In this document: piece after piece, positions 24,262 to 32,902 of the stretch | How positions within the stretch are numbered: position 1 is the stretch's first letter | Layout of the letters: every line of letters begins with the position of its first letter | From: Armatimonadetes bacterium Uphvl-Ar1 | Lineage (GTDB): Bacteria > Armatimonadota > Fimbriimonadia > Fimbriimonadales > Fimbriimonadaceae | Length of the DNA stretch: 64,000 nucleotides | Reading direction: 5' to 3' | Assembly (NCBI GenBank): GCA_002162075.1 | Contig: CP021423.1 | Span: 1,922,001-1,986,000, forward strand | The notes under the pieces: generated by a model | Databases searched by the model: none | What the model saw: only the letters and a program-made list of their open reading frames with translations | Told to the model about the DNA's origin: nothing | Made by a program: the position numbers and the translations under genes

Positions 24262-26768
24262 TACTCCGCATCAAAATCCCACTCCTCCTCGAACTTCAAC
24301 GAGTGATCCATCAACTTCTTCCCCTTATTGGTCGCCGTATAAATCACATCACTTCTCAGTTTCAACTTTGCCCCAAAATCATTCTTATTCAAATAGAACT
24401 TATTACCGATTTTCTTATTGTATTTCTCGTACGCTTCAAACAACTCTTGTCCACCAATCGTGAAGCCAGTTTTATAATCCGTACACGCCACCAAAAACTT
24501 ACGGATCGTATCACTTGATCGTTTATATTCGTCTAAATGCGATTGAACCTCTTCCGGAGTTGGCAGACCATTCGCATACCAATCCTTCGCCCCACTCACC
24601 GCCCAAAGCAAAATCCCCGGCAACTCACGCTCCAACGTCTCCCCGAGCTTCTGATCCTGGAACTTCCCCACCCTCGAATTTGGAAACTCGACCGGCAACA
24701 CCCGCGTCCAAAACGCATCATCCTCACCCCGAACCCTCGGCTTCTCATTACCCACCGCCAACATCTTAAAGGTCGGATAGAAATCGTAAGAGTTCTCATT
24801 CAGCTTCCGCGCATTGATCATATCCTCTCCGGTCACTTCTTTCAACTTCGCCTCGTCCCACCGGTCGCGAGAATCCACCTCGTTGATCACCATGAGACGT
24901 TTCCCTTTCGCCCTCGCCCAATGCTCCGCAATCGTCACCGGGAAATTCGACTTCATAATAAATTGCTTCTGCAAAACCACCGACAAATTCCCCATCAACT
25001 TCTGCAATATCCGAATGCACGTCCCCTTCCCGCTCCTCGGCGGACCATAGAAAAACCAAAACTTCTGCTCGCTCGTTCGCCCCGTCAGCAAGTAGCCGAC
25101 CACCATCCGCATATACTCCGTCATCTGCGGACTCCCCAGCGACTCGTCGAGGAACTTGATCCACTCCGGACAATCCGCCTGCTCGTCGTAAATTAAATTC
25201 ACGCACCCCGTAAACAAATGCGCCGGATCCGCTGGCACCAAAATCCCCCGCCGCAAATCCACCGTCCCGTTCGCCACCGGCAAATAATCAAGCTCCTGGT
25301 CCAGCTCGTCCGGACTCACCGGCACCGGATACACCCGCTTCGCCAAACCCTCCACCGAACTCGCCCCCTGGCTGCTCAACACCCGCCCCACCTGAGTCTT
25401 CACCTTCTTCAAAAAGTCGCTGCCGTACTTCTGCTCATCCAGAATCTTCGCGCCCACACATTCCTGCTCCCGTGCAAATCCCCGCCACTCCGTCAAAAAC
25501 GCCTCGCCCCCCTTGTCATCCTCCGCCCAATAAGCCCCCGTCCACCTCAGCCAATAACCAAACTTCGCGCAAAACCTCAGCCGCGCTCCCCGCTCCGCCA
25601 CAAATGCCTCCGCCAAATCCATATCGTGGAAATAAAACGGCTCGCGTGAAGACCGTGACGACTCGCCTCCGTTGTCCGGGAGGGGGGGGTCTGGGGGGGT
25701 CTGGTCATCAGAATCCGGCGAATCGGTCAAAGACTCAAGACAGGTATCCGGCCCTGATTCTTTGGCGGCCAATATACGCAACTCCGCCTCTGGATCAATC
25801 TCCCGGAACCCCTCCCGAGTCCCACCTTTCAGCAAAAACTCCTCTGCGTCCTTCCCCTCGCCCGGAACCACCACCCGAACCACCGGCGCCGGATCAAACG
25901 CCATCAGCGCATCCCGCTTCCGGATCGCCCCGCTGAGGCCCGGCTTATCGTTGTCCGCCACGATCACCACCGTCCCGAACTTCGCCAAAAACTCCGTATA
26001 CTCCGCCCGCCACGTATGCGCCCCCGCATCCGCCGTCGTACTGCTCACACCAAGCGAACGCCGGAGAACTACCGCATCCGGCTCACCCTCGCACACCCAC
26101 ACCTCCCGCACCCCACTCTGCAAATCCGCCACGAGCATCGGCAAATCAAACAACACCCGCCTCGGCGCATCAAACCACTCTGCCCCATCTTTGGGCTTCT
26201 CATCCACTCGGTGCTGCGACTCGTTTCTCAGGTACTCCCACCGCCGACGCTTCGGATTGAACTCGTGCCAACCCCCATCCATCCCCCAAATCACATTCCC
26301 GTTCGCCGCCTTCCGCGAGAACGCAAAGCTCTTCTGCTTCTTCGCCATCTCCGGCGTATTCCGGTACTTTTCCTCCGGCCGGTACCTGAGCTTTTCATAA
26401 AGTAGCGTCCCCTGCTCATCGAGATACAAGTAAGCGCAAACCAAATCCCACTTCACAAATACGTCTTCACCCTGGATCCGCTCCTGGGTCCACTTGTCGG
26501 TCGGCTTACTCGCCCGCCGCTTCACCCCATGCCGGTGGTTCGTGTTATCCGGGAGTAAATCCTGCCACGAGAGTCCCACCGCCGCCAAAATCGCATCCCG
26601 CTCGCATCGCTGACTAAAACAAGTGAGCTGCACTTTCCCGTCCGGCAACTCCCGCACACTTAAACTCTGAGAATCCCCCCCGTGCGCCGGACAATTACAC
26701 CGAACCGACCGCCCCTTTGCCGATACCCCGAGCGCATCGCAAACCCGCTGATAAGCCCTCATACACAT
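24261..26768 (-). CDS. Primase-helicase (P4-alpha/D5-like replication initiator)
   Basis: 835 residues. The N-terminus has a CHC2-type zinc finger (CNCPAHGGDS ... LTCFSQRCERDA). A TOPRIM-like primase centre follows at about residues 210-300 (WVCEGEPDAVVLRRSLG, VVIVADNDKPGLSGA). The C-terminal half is an SF3 helicase: Walker A YGPPRSGKGT, Walker B RLMVINEVDSRDRWDEAKLKEVTG, motif C KMLAVGNEKPRV. The order primase-helicase in one chain is that of phage P4 alpha protein, which also binds origin iterons; such iterons directly follow this gene. ATG 26768 or 26762 could be the start. First in a minus-strand operon, divergent from the repressor gene. Confidence 0.9.
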   Translation of the reverse strand: MCMRAYQRVCDALGVSAKGRSVRCNCPAHGGDSQSLSVRELPDGKVQLTCFSQRCERDAILAAVGLSWQDLLPDNTNHRHGVKRRASKPTDKWTQERIQGEDVFVKWDLVCAYLYLDEQGTLLYEKLRYRPEEKYRNTPEMAKKQKSFAFSRKAANGNVIWGMDGGWHEFNPKRRRWEYLRNESQHRVDEKPKDGAEWFDAPRRVLFDLPMLVADLQSGVREVWVCEGEPDAVVLRRSLGVSSTTADAGAHTWRAEYTEFLAKFGTVVIVADNDKPGLSGAIRKRDALMAFDPAPVVRVVVPGEGKDAEEFLLKGGTREGFREIDPEAELRILAAKESGPDTCLESLTDSPDSDDQTPPDPPLPDNGGESSRSSREPFYFHDMDLAEAFVAERGARLRFCAKFGYWLRWTGAYWAEDDKGGEAFLTEWRGFAREQECVGAKILDEQKYGSDFLKKVKTQVGRVLSSQGASSVEGLAKRVYPVPVSPDELDQELDYLPVANGTVDLRRGILVPADPAHLFTGCVNLIYDEQADCPEWIKFLDESLGSPQMTEYMRMVVGYLLTGRTSEQKFWFFYGPPRSGKGTCIRILQKLMGNLSVVLQKQFIMKSNFPVTIAEHWARAKGKRLMVINEVDSRDRWDEAKLKEVTGEDMINARKLNENSYDFYPTFKMLAVGNEKPRVRGEDDAFWTRVLPVEFPNSRVGKFQDQKLGETLERELPGILLWAVSGAKDWYANGLPTPEEVQSHLDEYKRSSDTIRKFLVACTDYKTGFTIGGQELFEAYEKYNKKIGNKFYLNKNDFGAKLKLRSDVIYTATNKGKKLMDHSLKFEEEWDFDAE

Positions 26769-26835
26769 ATGGTGCCATTTTTAGTACTATAATATTACTG
26801 GTTTTTCCACAATTAACCGGGGTATATTCCTCCGA
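26769..26835. promoter_or_regulatory. Divergent control region between primase and repressor genes
   Basis: 67 bp separating the two divergent starts. AT-rich, with an imperfect palindrome AGTACTATAATATTACT (about 26781-26797) containing a TATAAT-like -10 sequence usable on either strand. Placement next to a CI-like gene suggests an operator controlling replication genes. Not confirmed by a second copy in the window. Confidence 0.4.
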
Positions 26836-27555
26836 ATGCTCAATGGTCAGGTACTTAAGAACTGGAGAATGAACCAAAAGCCCAAGATCTCAAGGATCAA
26901 GTTGGCTGAATTTCTCTCCGAATCGCTGAACGCCAAAATCACGGCAACGGTGATTCGGGATATTGAAGAGGAAAGGTCTGCCAAATGGGTGGTGGAGTAT
27001 GGGGAATGGGCCAAAGCCAACTGGAAGGAGTCAACGAGACCACTCACGTTCGACGCTATCCACCCGCGTGATCTTGAGAAAAGAACTGAAAATTACGTTC
27101 CTGACGTCCTCCTCCACTTCCTTGACACCTCGCCAGGACAAGATTCCAATTGGAGGGTGAAACAGAGCAATGAATGGTGGTCATGCCCATTTATCTTGCC
27201 AAGCTTCTATGACAAATACATCTTTGTACAAATCAACGGCAGTGGCCTTGAACCCGCATTTTCCCACGCCTCAATTCTTGTATTCAAAGCAATGACGGTT
27301 CCGCCGCTTGGGAGTCTAATTCTAAGGCGAGTTTCAGAAGAATTTGAGATCGGCTTCCTTCAATCTACGGAGACTGGAATCCAAATGAGAACCTTTCCAT
27401 CAAAATCTCATGGCTATGAAGGCATCGTCTTCGGGGCCCTTCTCGGGATCTTTAGGCAGTGGCAAATGGCAAGTACAAAGAATCACGCCAATATTGAGTG
27501 GAATGGCGGAAGGCCAATCATGTTCACAGATGACTGTCGCGGACTTCTCAGCTAA
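26836..27555 (+). CDS. CI/LexA-like repressor with degenerate S24 domain
   Basis: 239 residues. The N-terminal ~65 residues look like an XRE-type helix-turn-helix (KISRIKLAEFLSESLNAKITATVIRDIE). The C-terminal half follows the S24 peptidase/LexA pattern: YIFVQINGSGLEPAFSHASILVF, then GSLILRR, and YEGIVFGALLGIFRQWQ. At the usual GDSMEP position the sequence is GSGLEP, so the self-cleavage serine appears to be glycine. It would then be a non-cleavable repressor, or the alignment is shifted by one. Divergent from the primase operon, the typical place of the element's master regulator. Confidence 0.65.
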   Translation: MLNGQVLKNWRMNQKPKISRIKLAEFLSESLNAKITATVIRDIEEERSAKWVVEYGEWAKANWKESTRPLTFDAIHPRDLEKRTENYVPDVLLHFLDTSPGQDSNWRVKQSNEWWSCPFILPSFYDKYIFVQINGSGLEPAFSHASILVFKAMTVPPLGSLILRRVSEEFEIGFLQSTETGIQMRTFPSKSHGYEGIVFGALLGIFRQWQMASTKNHANIEWNGGRPIMFTDDCRGLLS

Positions 27556-28267
27556 AATCCCTCAACAATACTCATTCAGAAGAGTACTTCCCTCAACTAA
27601 GAATCGAATGGTGGCAGACAAATTATTCAAAATTGAGAAAGGAAAGCACGGACAAAAATTATCAGCAGAGAAAGCACGAGTGAAGACCGGCAAAACACCA
27701 ACTCTATCAGCAGAGCAAATGCGCCAGCTCTTTGATTCCTTCGATCCCTCAAAACCAAATGATCTCAGAGACCGGGCTCTCATTGCTGTAATGAGCTATT
27801 CCCTTGCCAGGGTATCCGCTGCCCTCGATCTCCGCGCCAGTGATCTCATGGACTTAGGGCGCACTCAAGTGCTAAGGCTTCAAGAGAAAGGCGGAGTGCA
27901 AAGAGATATTCCCGCTCATCCAAAGCTCGTTGAATATCTCGATGAATGGATAGACCATGCTCAGCTGAGAGGCTCAGACTTCCTCTTCCCTGCCCTTCCC
28001 CGCAACGGGGGAGTGGACAGCAGCAAATCAATGACGAGGGGTGATGCGCTTCGCATGGTGAAACGAAGACTCCTTAAAGCCGGAATCCCACCCGTATTTT
28101 CCAACCACAGTTTCCGTGCAACCGGGATCACCGAGTTCCTCACCAACGGCGGTGATCTAGAAACCGCTCAGCAACTGGCCAATCATGCAGACTCAAGAAC
28201 AACGAAGCTCTACGATAGGAGAGCCAGCAGATTGGAGCTAGAAGAAATCGTGCGGATTCGGTTCTAG
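27530..28267 (+). CDS. Second tyrosine recombinase, N-terminally short
   Basis: 245 residues from ATG 27530 (overlapping the repressor end by 26 bp; ATG 27608 is an alternative). The catalytic domain is complete: Arg in SLARVSAALDL, Lys in RLQEKGGVQRDIPAH, HxxR in SNHSFRATG, His in QLANHADSRTT and Tyr in KLYDRRAS. Instead of a ~100-residue core-binding domain there are only about 55 residues, rich in Lys (SFRRVLPSTKNRMVADKLFK). It is either a remnant of another integrase or a resolvase-like enzyme for the element. It is the only plus-strand gene besides the repressor inside the element. Confidence 0.7.
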   Translation: MTVADFSAKIPQQYSFRRVLPSTKNRMVADKLFKIEKGKHGQKLSAEKARVKTGKTPTLSAEQMRQLFDSFDPSKPNDLRDRALIAVMSYSLARVSAALDLRASDLMDLGRTQVLRLQEKGGVQRDIPAHPKLVEYLDEWIDHAQLRGSDFLFPALPRNGGVDSSKSMTRGDALRMVKRRLLKAGIPPVFSNHSFRATGITEFLTNGGDLETAQQLANHADSRTTKLYDRRASRLELEEIVRIRF

Positions 28268-28326
28268 TGGGAGAATCCTGCAGCCTTAGAACTTTAGTGT
28301 TTTCTCCTAAAGTATATTCGCCGACA

Positions 28327-28626
28327 CTAAACTCCTGCAATAGTGAGTCTAACAACGTAAAAGTAAAAGATAGCAAATGGTGCAAATATGGTGGCGATAC
28401 CAATTATCTTTCGATTTGTTTCAATTAGTGAGATGCCAATGTAAATTGGAATTATGTAAAATACGCTCGTTGCAGGAAAGAAGAAGGAATGCCTAGCATT
28501 AGACTCCAGAACAAGGTTATTGAGATGCATGAGTTGTGCACTACCAATACCCAGTATGAGCACCCATGCACAAATTAAGAGGATAACTGTATTATAGTTG
28601 CTATTTGTGCGATCATCGTGCCTCAT
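28327..28626 (-). CDS. Candidate immunity protein of Rhs module 5 (3-TM)
   Basis: 99 residues from ATG 28626, 8 bp after the module 5 toxin stop. Three hydrophobic segments (VILLICAWVLILGIGSAQ, FFFPATSVFYIIPIYIGISL, IIGIATIFAPFAIFYFYVV) suggest an inner-membrane protein. Assignment as immunity protein follows from its position directly after the toxin, the toxin's membrane-like C-terminus and the repeated toxin/small-gene pattern of the locus. No sequence family recognised. It is the last gene of the cargo series. Confidence 0.6.
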   Translation of the reverse strand: MRHDDRTNSNYNTVILLICAWVLILGIGSAQLMHLNNLVLESNARHSFFFPATSVFYIIPIYIGISLIETNRKIIGIATIFAPFAIFYFYVVRLTIAGV

Positions 28627-28636
28627 GACTATTCTA

Positions 28637-29557
28637 TCAAAACATGTGTGGACATGATGCTCCGAAGATTCTGCTGATAAAGCTGCGCAACGCACCAGAT
28701 AGACCCTGTGCCCAAGGAACTGTCAGCCCATTCATAGTTGGTTTTCCCATAGTGATTTGAAATCCTCCGTGAAGTAAATTCTGATTGACCCCGCCCGGCC
28801 TTACATTGAAGTAAAGTCCGTTGATACACCCCATTACAGCTGAAATAACAGCAGTTGCGAGTTTGCACGGATCACCCCCTAATTCGGCAAACGGGTTCTT
28901 ATTACATCCGGTCACCAAATTATCACAGACACTATTAAGCACTTGACCCAGAAGCCCCGTAATAGCCCCCGCTATGCACCCTCCAATCGGCCCGCATGCA
29001 ACGCCGACTGCCCCAGTTATACCAGCCATAAAACATGCGACGCCAGCCTTGCAAAGCCATGCCGGATCGGATCCTTGTGGACTCATGAATGATCCAAGAG
29101 CTGAGCCGATGAATCCGCCTGCACAACCTATGCCCATTCCCAGTCCAAGGCCAGCTAATCCTGTGACGAGTGCCGGGCAATTTCCGCTGGGATCGTTGTT
29201 CATCGCCGGATTCCCGTCCACGTATTGATACGCCTTCTGCCAAGGCCACAGCGGATCTATACTCCCCCAACTCCCACTCACCCTCGAATACCAACGCGCT
29301 CTCACATAACTCGTCAAATGACTCCAACCAGTAGCAAAATAGCCAAGCGCGCCAATAAACGTAAAAGGAGTCACGTTTGTCCCTGCATGCGTCACCTGAC
29401 CATAAGGAGTATAGCTATAAGTATCCGTCACATTCGAGGAATCCAACAGGTAACGAGTATTACCCATCTCATCATGAACATAAGTACGCTCAACACCACC
29501 ACGATCCTCATGAACCAACATCCCACCAAAATTCGTATACAAAACACTCGCCGACAT
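28637..29557 (-). CDS. Orphan Rhs tip, module 5: Rhs core plus glycine-zipper/Cys-rich C-terminus
   Basis: 306 residues from ATG 29557 behind AAGGAGGAG. Residues 1-115 are the shared core (SASVLYTNFGGMLVHEDRGG ... YVDGNPAM) ending in the Rhs-typical NNDPSG. Then comes a toxin-like region of small residues with TM-length glycine-zipper stretches (TGLAGLGLGMGIGCAGGFIG, AGITGAVGVACGPIGGCIAG) and about eleven Cys residues, ending GASCPHMF. No nuclease, deaminase or protease motif seen. The pattern fits a pore-forming effector. It is unlike the other modules in that remnant Rhs DNA, not a fused immunity gene, precedes it. Confidence 0.75.
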   Translation of the reverse strand: MSASVLYTNFGGMLVHEDRGGVERTYVHDEMGNTRYLLDSSNVTDTYSYTPYGQVTHAGTNVTPFTFIGALGYFATGWSHLTSYVRARWYSRVSGSWGSIDPLWPWQKAYQYVDGNPAMNNDPSGNCPALVTGLAGLGLGMGIGCAGGFIGSALGSFMSPQGSDPAWLCKAGVACFMAGITGAVGVACGPIGGCIAGAITGLLGQVLNSVCDNLVTGCNKNPFAELGGDPCKLATAVISAVMGCINGLYFNVRPGGVNQNLLHGGFQITMGKPTMNGLTVPWAQGLSGALRSFISRIFGASCPHMF

Positions 29558-29606
29558 CACTTCTCCTCCTTCAAATAGTCCGAACCATCATAAATCACTG
29601 ACCAGA

Positions 29607-30158
29607 TCATTTCTTTATGCTTTCGTCCGATCCAATAGTTGACGCCCAGCGATTTAAGACGGAACGACTACTATGTCGAAGATTGATTGAATGACCTTTC
29701 ACACTCTCCCACAAGGCATTACGATAAATCATGATCTTCTGAGTCCACGGAAAGAAGTATGTCGACTTTTCAAGCAGTAACGTCACTCCCCTAGATTCAT
29801 TTCTGAGGGATCCGTCAAATTCCATCAGTAACGATTTAGAAGCCTTTTCTATAACACGATAGCTTACGAAAGGAGCATTTCCAATACATTTGAGCAAAGA
29901 CTCAAACTCTTGCCCCGATATGACTTTGCTGCTCAAGTTATCGAGAATCCGAATTACAGTTGAATTAAATTTTCTTAGAACAATTGCAACCAATGCAGCT
30001 GAAATCAAAAATGCAGGAATTACAACGATCCGCACCAAGTGAGTCGCATTCTCCTTGAATAAAATCATTACAACCCAACTTGCAATCAAAGGCACTAAAA
30101 TTATAAGAGTAACATAGTGCGGGTATCGCGATAAAAAACCTAGCTCACTTTTTAACAA
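29607..30158 (-). CDS. Candidate immunity protein of Rhs module 4 (2-TM)
   Basis: 183 residues from TTG 30158, overlapping the module 4 toxin stop by 7 bp and preceded by GGGGAG at good distance. Two membrane segments (YVTLIILVPLIASWVVMIL, IVVIPAFLISAALVAIVL) are followed by a soluble domain. It ends before the next module, with ~50 bp of leftover Rhs repeat between; unlike the immunity genes of modules 2 and 3 it does not carry the DYLKEEK tail. Confidence 0.6.
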   Translation of the reverse strand: MLKSELGFLSRYPHYVTLIILVPLIASWVVMILFKENATHLVRIVVIPAFLISAALVAIVLRKFNSTVIRILDNLSSKVISGQEFESLLKCIGNAPFVSYRVIEKASKSLLMEFDGSLRNESRGVTLLLEKSTYFFPWTQKIMIYRNALWESVKGHSINLRHSSRSVLNRWASTIGSDESIKK

Positions 30159-30976
30159 ATGTCGCTCCCCGCTATGCCCGCCGTAACCATGAGTTCTCTT
30201 AGTAATGCTTCGATTTTGAGTCCAATATCGCCTAGAGCAGAGCCAATAATCCCTGATAAACAGCCGCCAAGTGCCTGACCAACTAACTTAATATAGTCGC
30301 AAACATTTGGAATCTTCTGGCACCCACTTTGAGAATCACAGTACCACGACATCACTTCGGCGAGAATACCTGCAACCATGCCTCCAAGGCAAGCTGCTAA
30401 GATAGGTGTTATGGCCGCCGCGAATATTGTCTGAATAAACCAACCTACAATACTCGCCAAACATCCATGCTTAATTTCACATAGATAACGACCGAGGCTA
30501 CTATTTCCGCCACCACCTGCTACAAGTCCGGTAATTGCTCCTGCAATGCCCCCTCCGCAGGAAAAGACCAAATCCCAGAGGTCGAATTTGGATCTGATTT
30601 TTCCATCAGGATCAACGTACATCGCCGGATTCCCGTCCACGTATTGATACGCCTTCTGCCAAGGCCACAGCGGATCTATACTCCCCCAACTCCCACTCAC
30701 CCTCGAATACCAACGCGCTCTCACATAACTCGTCAAATGACTCCAACCAGTAGCAAAATAGCCAAGCGCGCCAATAAACGTAAAAGGAGTCACGTTTGTC
30801 CCTGCATGCGTCACCTGACCATAAGGAGTATAGCTATAAGTATCCGTCACATTCGAGGAATCCAACAGGTAACGAGTATTACCCATCTCATCATGAACAT
30901 AAGTACGCTCAACACCACCACGATCCTCATGAACCAACATCCCACCAAAATTCGTATACAAAACACTCGCCGACAT
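30152..30976 (-). CDS. Orphan Rhs tip, module 4: core plus glycine-zipper/Cys-rich C-terminus
   Basis: 274 residues; the core is identical to modules 3 and 5 over ~115 residues and ends YVDPDG. The variable part starts KIRSKFDLWDLVFSC and shows zippers (CGGGIAGAITGLVAGGGG, ILAACLGGMVAGILAEV, LGGCLSGIIGSALGDIG) with a spaced Cys series (C-x5-C, WYCDSQSGC, NVCDY). It ends in SDIC. The ATG overlaps the preceding immunity stop (TGATG). Candidate membrane-active effector. Confidence 0.75.
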   Translation of the reverse strand: MSASVLYTNFGGMLVHEDRGGVERTYVHDEMGNTRYLLDSSNVTDTYSYTPYGQVTHAGTNVTPFTFIGALGYFATGWSHLTSYVRARWYSRVSGSWGSIDPLWPWQKAYQYVDGNPAMYVDPDGKIRSKFDLWDLVFSCGGGIAGAITGLVAGGGGNSSLGRYLCEIKHGCLASIVGWFIQTIFAAAITPILAACLGGMVAGILAEVMSWYCDSQSGCQKIPNVCDYIKLVGQALGGCLSGIIGSALGDIGLKIEALLRELMVTAGIAGSDIC

Positions 30977-31350
30977 CACTTCTCCTCCTTCAAATAGTCG
31001 TCGAAATCCTTCTTGGCAAGTCCATGGATGTCTCTGTTTTCCAGAAGGCTACCGATTACCTTCCCCCTTCCCACCATAAGATTCAATTGTCTTATTTCCC
31101 ACTTATCTATATATTCTAATAATTTTCTTCTTATAACATAATGTACAAAGAATATCCATATCAACAAGAATACGCTGACGATAAAGAAAGTAGCGGTAAT
31201 GTCCAGATTCATGCGATTATTAAAAATTAATCGTAAATTATAAGAGGACAAAGCGATGACGACTACTCCCAGAAATGACAGTACATCGACCCGTTCTACA
31301 ACAGCACACATAACCTTATGGCGCCTCACTACGTAATCACTTTCTAGCAC
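30976..31350 (-). CDS. Candidate immunity protein of Rhs module 3 (2-TM), fused tail
   Basis: 124 residues from GTG 31350, overlapping the module 3 toxin stop by 7 bp. Two membrane segments (VLSFLGVVVIALSSYNL, ATFFIVSVFLLIWIFFVHYV) and a basic helical end. Its last residues, DYLKEEK, are those of the main Rhs protein before module 1. They come from the repeat that brought in module 4, so the gene's 3' end marks a recombination joint. Confidence 0.6.
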   Translation of the reverse strand: MLESDYVVRRHKVMCAVVERVDVLSFLGVVVIALSSYNLRLIFNNRMNLDITATFFIVSVFLLIWIFFVHYVIRRKLLEYIDKWEIRQLNLMVGRGKVIGSLLENRDIHGLAKKDFDDYLKEEK

Positions 31351-32285
31351 GTCGTACCCTTGCCCGCGATCAGGCCAATTAAGACAGCGCGTATCTCATT
31401 GAGCGGACCAACAAATCCAGGGGCCGTTCCTGTCTGGGAACCGTGGCCCAATCCTGACCCCCAAGTGCCCCCATTATAAAATCCTGTGTTTTGACCTGGA
31501 TCAGTCACTCCTCCAGCTATCCCACCGCCAAGACATGCTATCGCCCCTCTAAGCAATGAGTCTATAAGCAGACAAGGAAGCGGATTTTCTTCAAATGTAC
31601 AAGATGATTTAGGAATTAACGCATCACAAAGAAACCCCACAATATCAGCAAGCACACTTCCTACGAAAGCCCCAGCACAACCCGCAAAGAATGAACCAAC
31701 TCCAGAAGATGTCAAAACTGCACCAACGATAAGTCCTGCAATAGCACCAAGGCAAGCTCCTCCCGCTTTACATAGACTCAATGAGCCTCGACTACCAGTT
31801 AGACTTCCAAGTCCTCCACTAAGAATGGGCTCAACCAATGATGAAAACAGAGCAATTCCACAAGTTTTCATTACTTCCCAAATCAACTTTCCAACATTTG
31901 CAGGCATCAACCCGCTGGGATCAACGAACATCGCCGGATTCCCGTCCACGTATTGATACGCCTTCTGCCAAGGCCACAGCGGATCTATACTCCCCCAACT
32001 CCCACTCACCCTCGAATACCAACGCGCTCTCACATAACTCGTCAAATGACTCCAACCAGTAGCAAAATAGCCAAGCGCGCCAATAAACGTAAAAGGAGTC
32101 ACGTTTGTCCCTGCATGCGTCACCTGACCATAAGGAGTATAGCTATAAGTATCCGTCACATTCGAGGAATCCAACAGGTAACGAGTATTACCCATCTCAT
32201 CATGAACATAAGTACGCTCAACACCACCACGATCCTCATGAACCAACATCCCACCAAAATTCGTATACAAAACACTCGCCGACAT
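31344..32285 (-). CDS. Orphan Rhs tip, module 3: core plus glycine-zipper/Cys-rich C-terminus
   Basis: 313 residues from ATG 32285 (a longer frame to 32336 ignores the Shine-Dalgarno start). The core ends FVDPSG. The variable part contains CKAGGACLGAIAGLIVGAVL, FFAGCAGAFVGSVLADIVGF, LCDALIPKSSC, PLPCLLIDSL and AIACLGGGIAGG, the same Cys/zipper order as modules 1, 4 and 5. A Gly/Asn-rich segment (DPGQNTGFYNGGTWGSGLGH) follows, then the end KGTTC. Confidence 0.75.
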   Translation of the reverse strand: MSASVLYTNFGGMLVHEDRGGVERTYVHDEMGNTRYLLDSSNVTDTYSYTPYGQVTHAGTNVTPFTFIGALGYFATGWSHLTSYVRARWYSRVSGSWGSIDPLWPWQKAYQYVDGNPAMFVDPSGLMPANVGKLIWEVMKTCGIALFSSLVEPILSGGLGSLTGSRGSLSLCKAGGACLGAIAGLIVGAVLTSSGVGSFFAGCAGAFVGSVLADIVGFLCDALIPKSSCTFEENPLPCLLIDSLLRGAIACLGGGIAGGVTDPGQNTGFYNGGTWGSGLGHGSQTGTAPGFVGPLNEIRAVLIGLIAGKGTTC

Positions 32286-32902
32286 CACTTCTCCTCCTTC
32301 AAATAGTCTATGTAATGGGGCCTTAGCGAGCTCCATTGCACAATCATAGAGTCAAATGTTTGCTTAGCACCTACTTCTCCCTTAAGGACATAAAGAAAAA
32401 CATAGTCCAATATAGTGCCAAGTTGTTTTTCATTGTAGACATCTCCCAATAACTTTAATTTCCGGCTAGTAATGGTAAGGAAGTCCATATCTGATGAATG
32501 AAAAGTAGGGCGCAGTTGAATTATATTAGATTCTCGTATCCCTGCAGTCTTGCGCACAGTTTGCCCATCGGCTAAAACGAGATACGGCCAAAGACGAGCC
32601 CAAACTTCCGATGGCAATAATCCTACTGGGGCCCTACCACACAGGCTTAGGACACTTTCCCAATTAGTAGAATCTACAATCGCGACTAGCAAATTCTTGA
32701 CTTCCCATTGTTGCTCAAGATTAAACTCATCGCGGTTTATCGCCATAAAACTTGAGATAAAGTTCCTAAGAGGCACTACATTCTGCACATGGAAATTATC
32801 CACTACTGCAATAGCAATGTCAGTTTGGAATTGTTCTATCTCAGGAATGATTTCCATGGTGGGGTCCATCGGTTTGGCCATCTTCCGTCCATACCTGCGC
32901 AC
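32285..32902 (-). CDS. Candidate immunity protein of Rhs module 2 (soluble), fused tail
   Basis: Up to 205 residues; the start is uncertain (ATG 32902, 32881, 32869 or 32857; the first overlaps the toxin end by 67 bp). No membrane segment, helical and mildly acidic (EIIPEIEQFQTDIAIAVVDN, LPSEVWARLWPYLV). It is the only soluble candidate immunity protein and pairs with the only toxin that lacks the shared Cys/zipper plan. It ends IDYLKEEK, the recombination joint to module 3. Confidence 0.55.
   Translation of the reverse strand: MRRYGRKMAKPMDPTMEIIPEIEQFQTDIAIAVVDNFHVQNVVPLRNFISSFMAINRDEFNLEQQWEVKNLLVAIVDSTNWESVLSLCGRAPVGLLPSEVWARLWPYLVLADGQTVRKTAGIRESNIIQLRPTFHSSDMDFLTITSRKLKLLGDVYNEKQLGTILDYVFLYVLKGEVGAKQTFDSMIVQWSSLRPHYIDYLKEEK

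Noticed and set aside
23948-24274. 108-codon minus-strand frame across the iterons
   Set aside because: It is translated from the repeated GTGACGACC units and the C-rich spacer; composition is repeat-derived.
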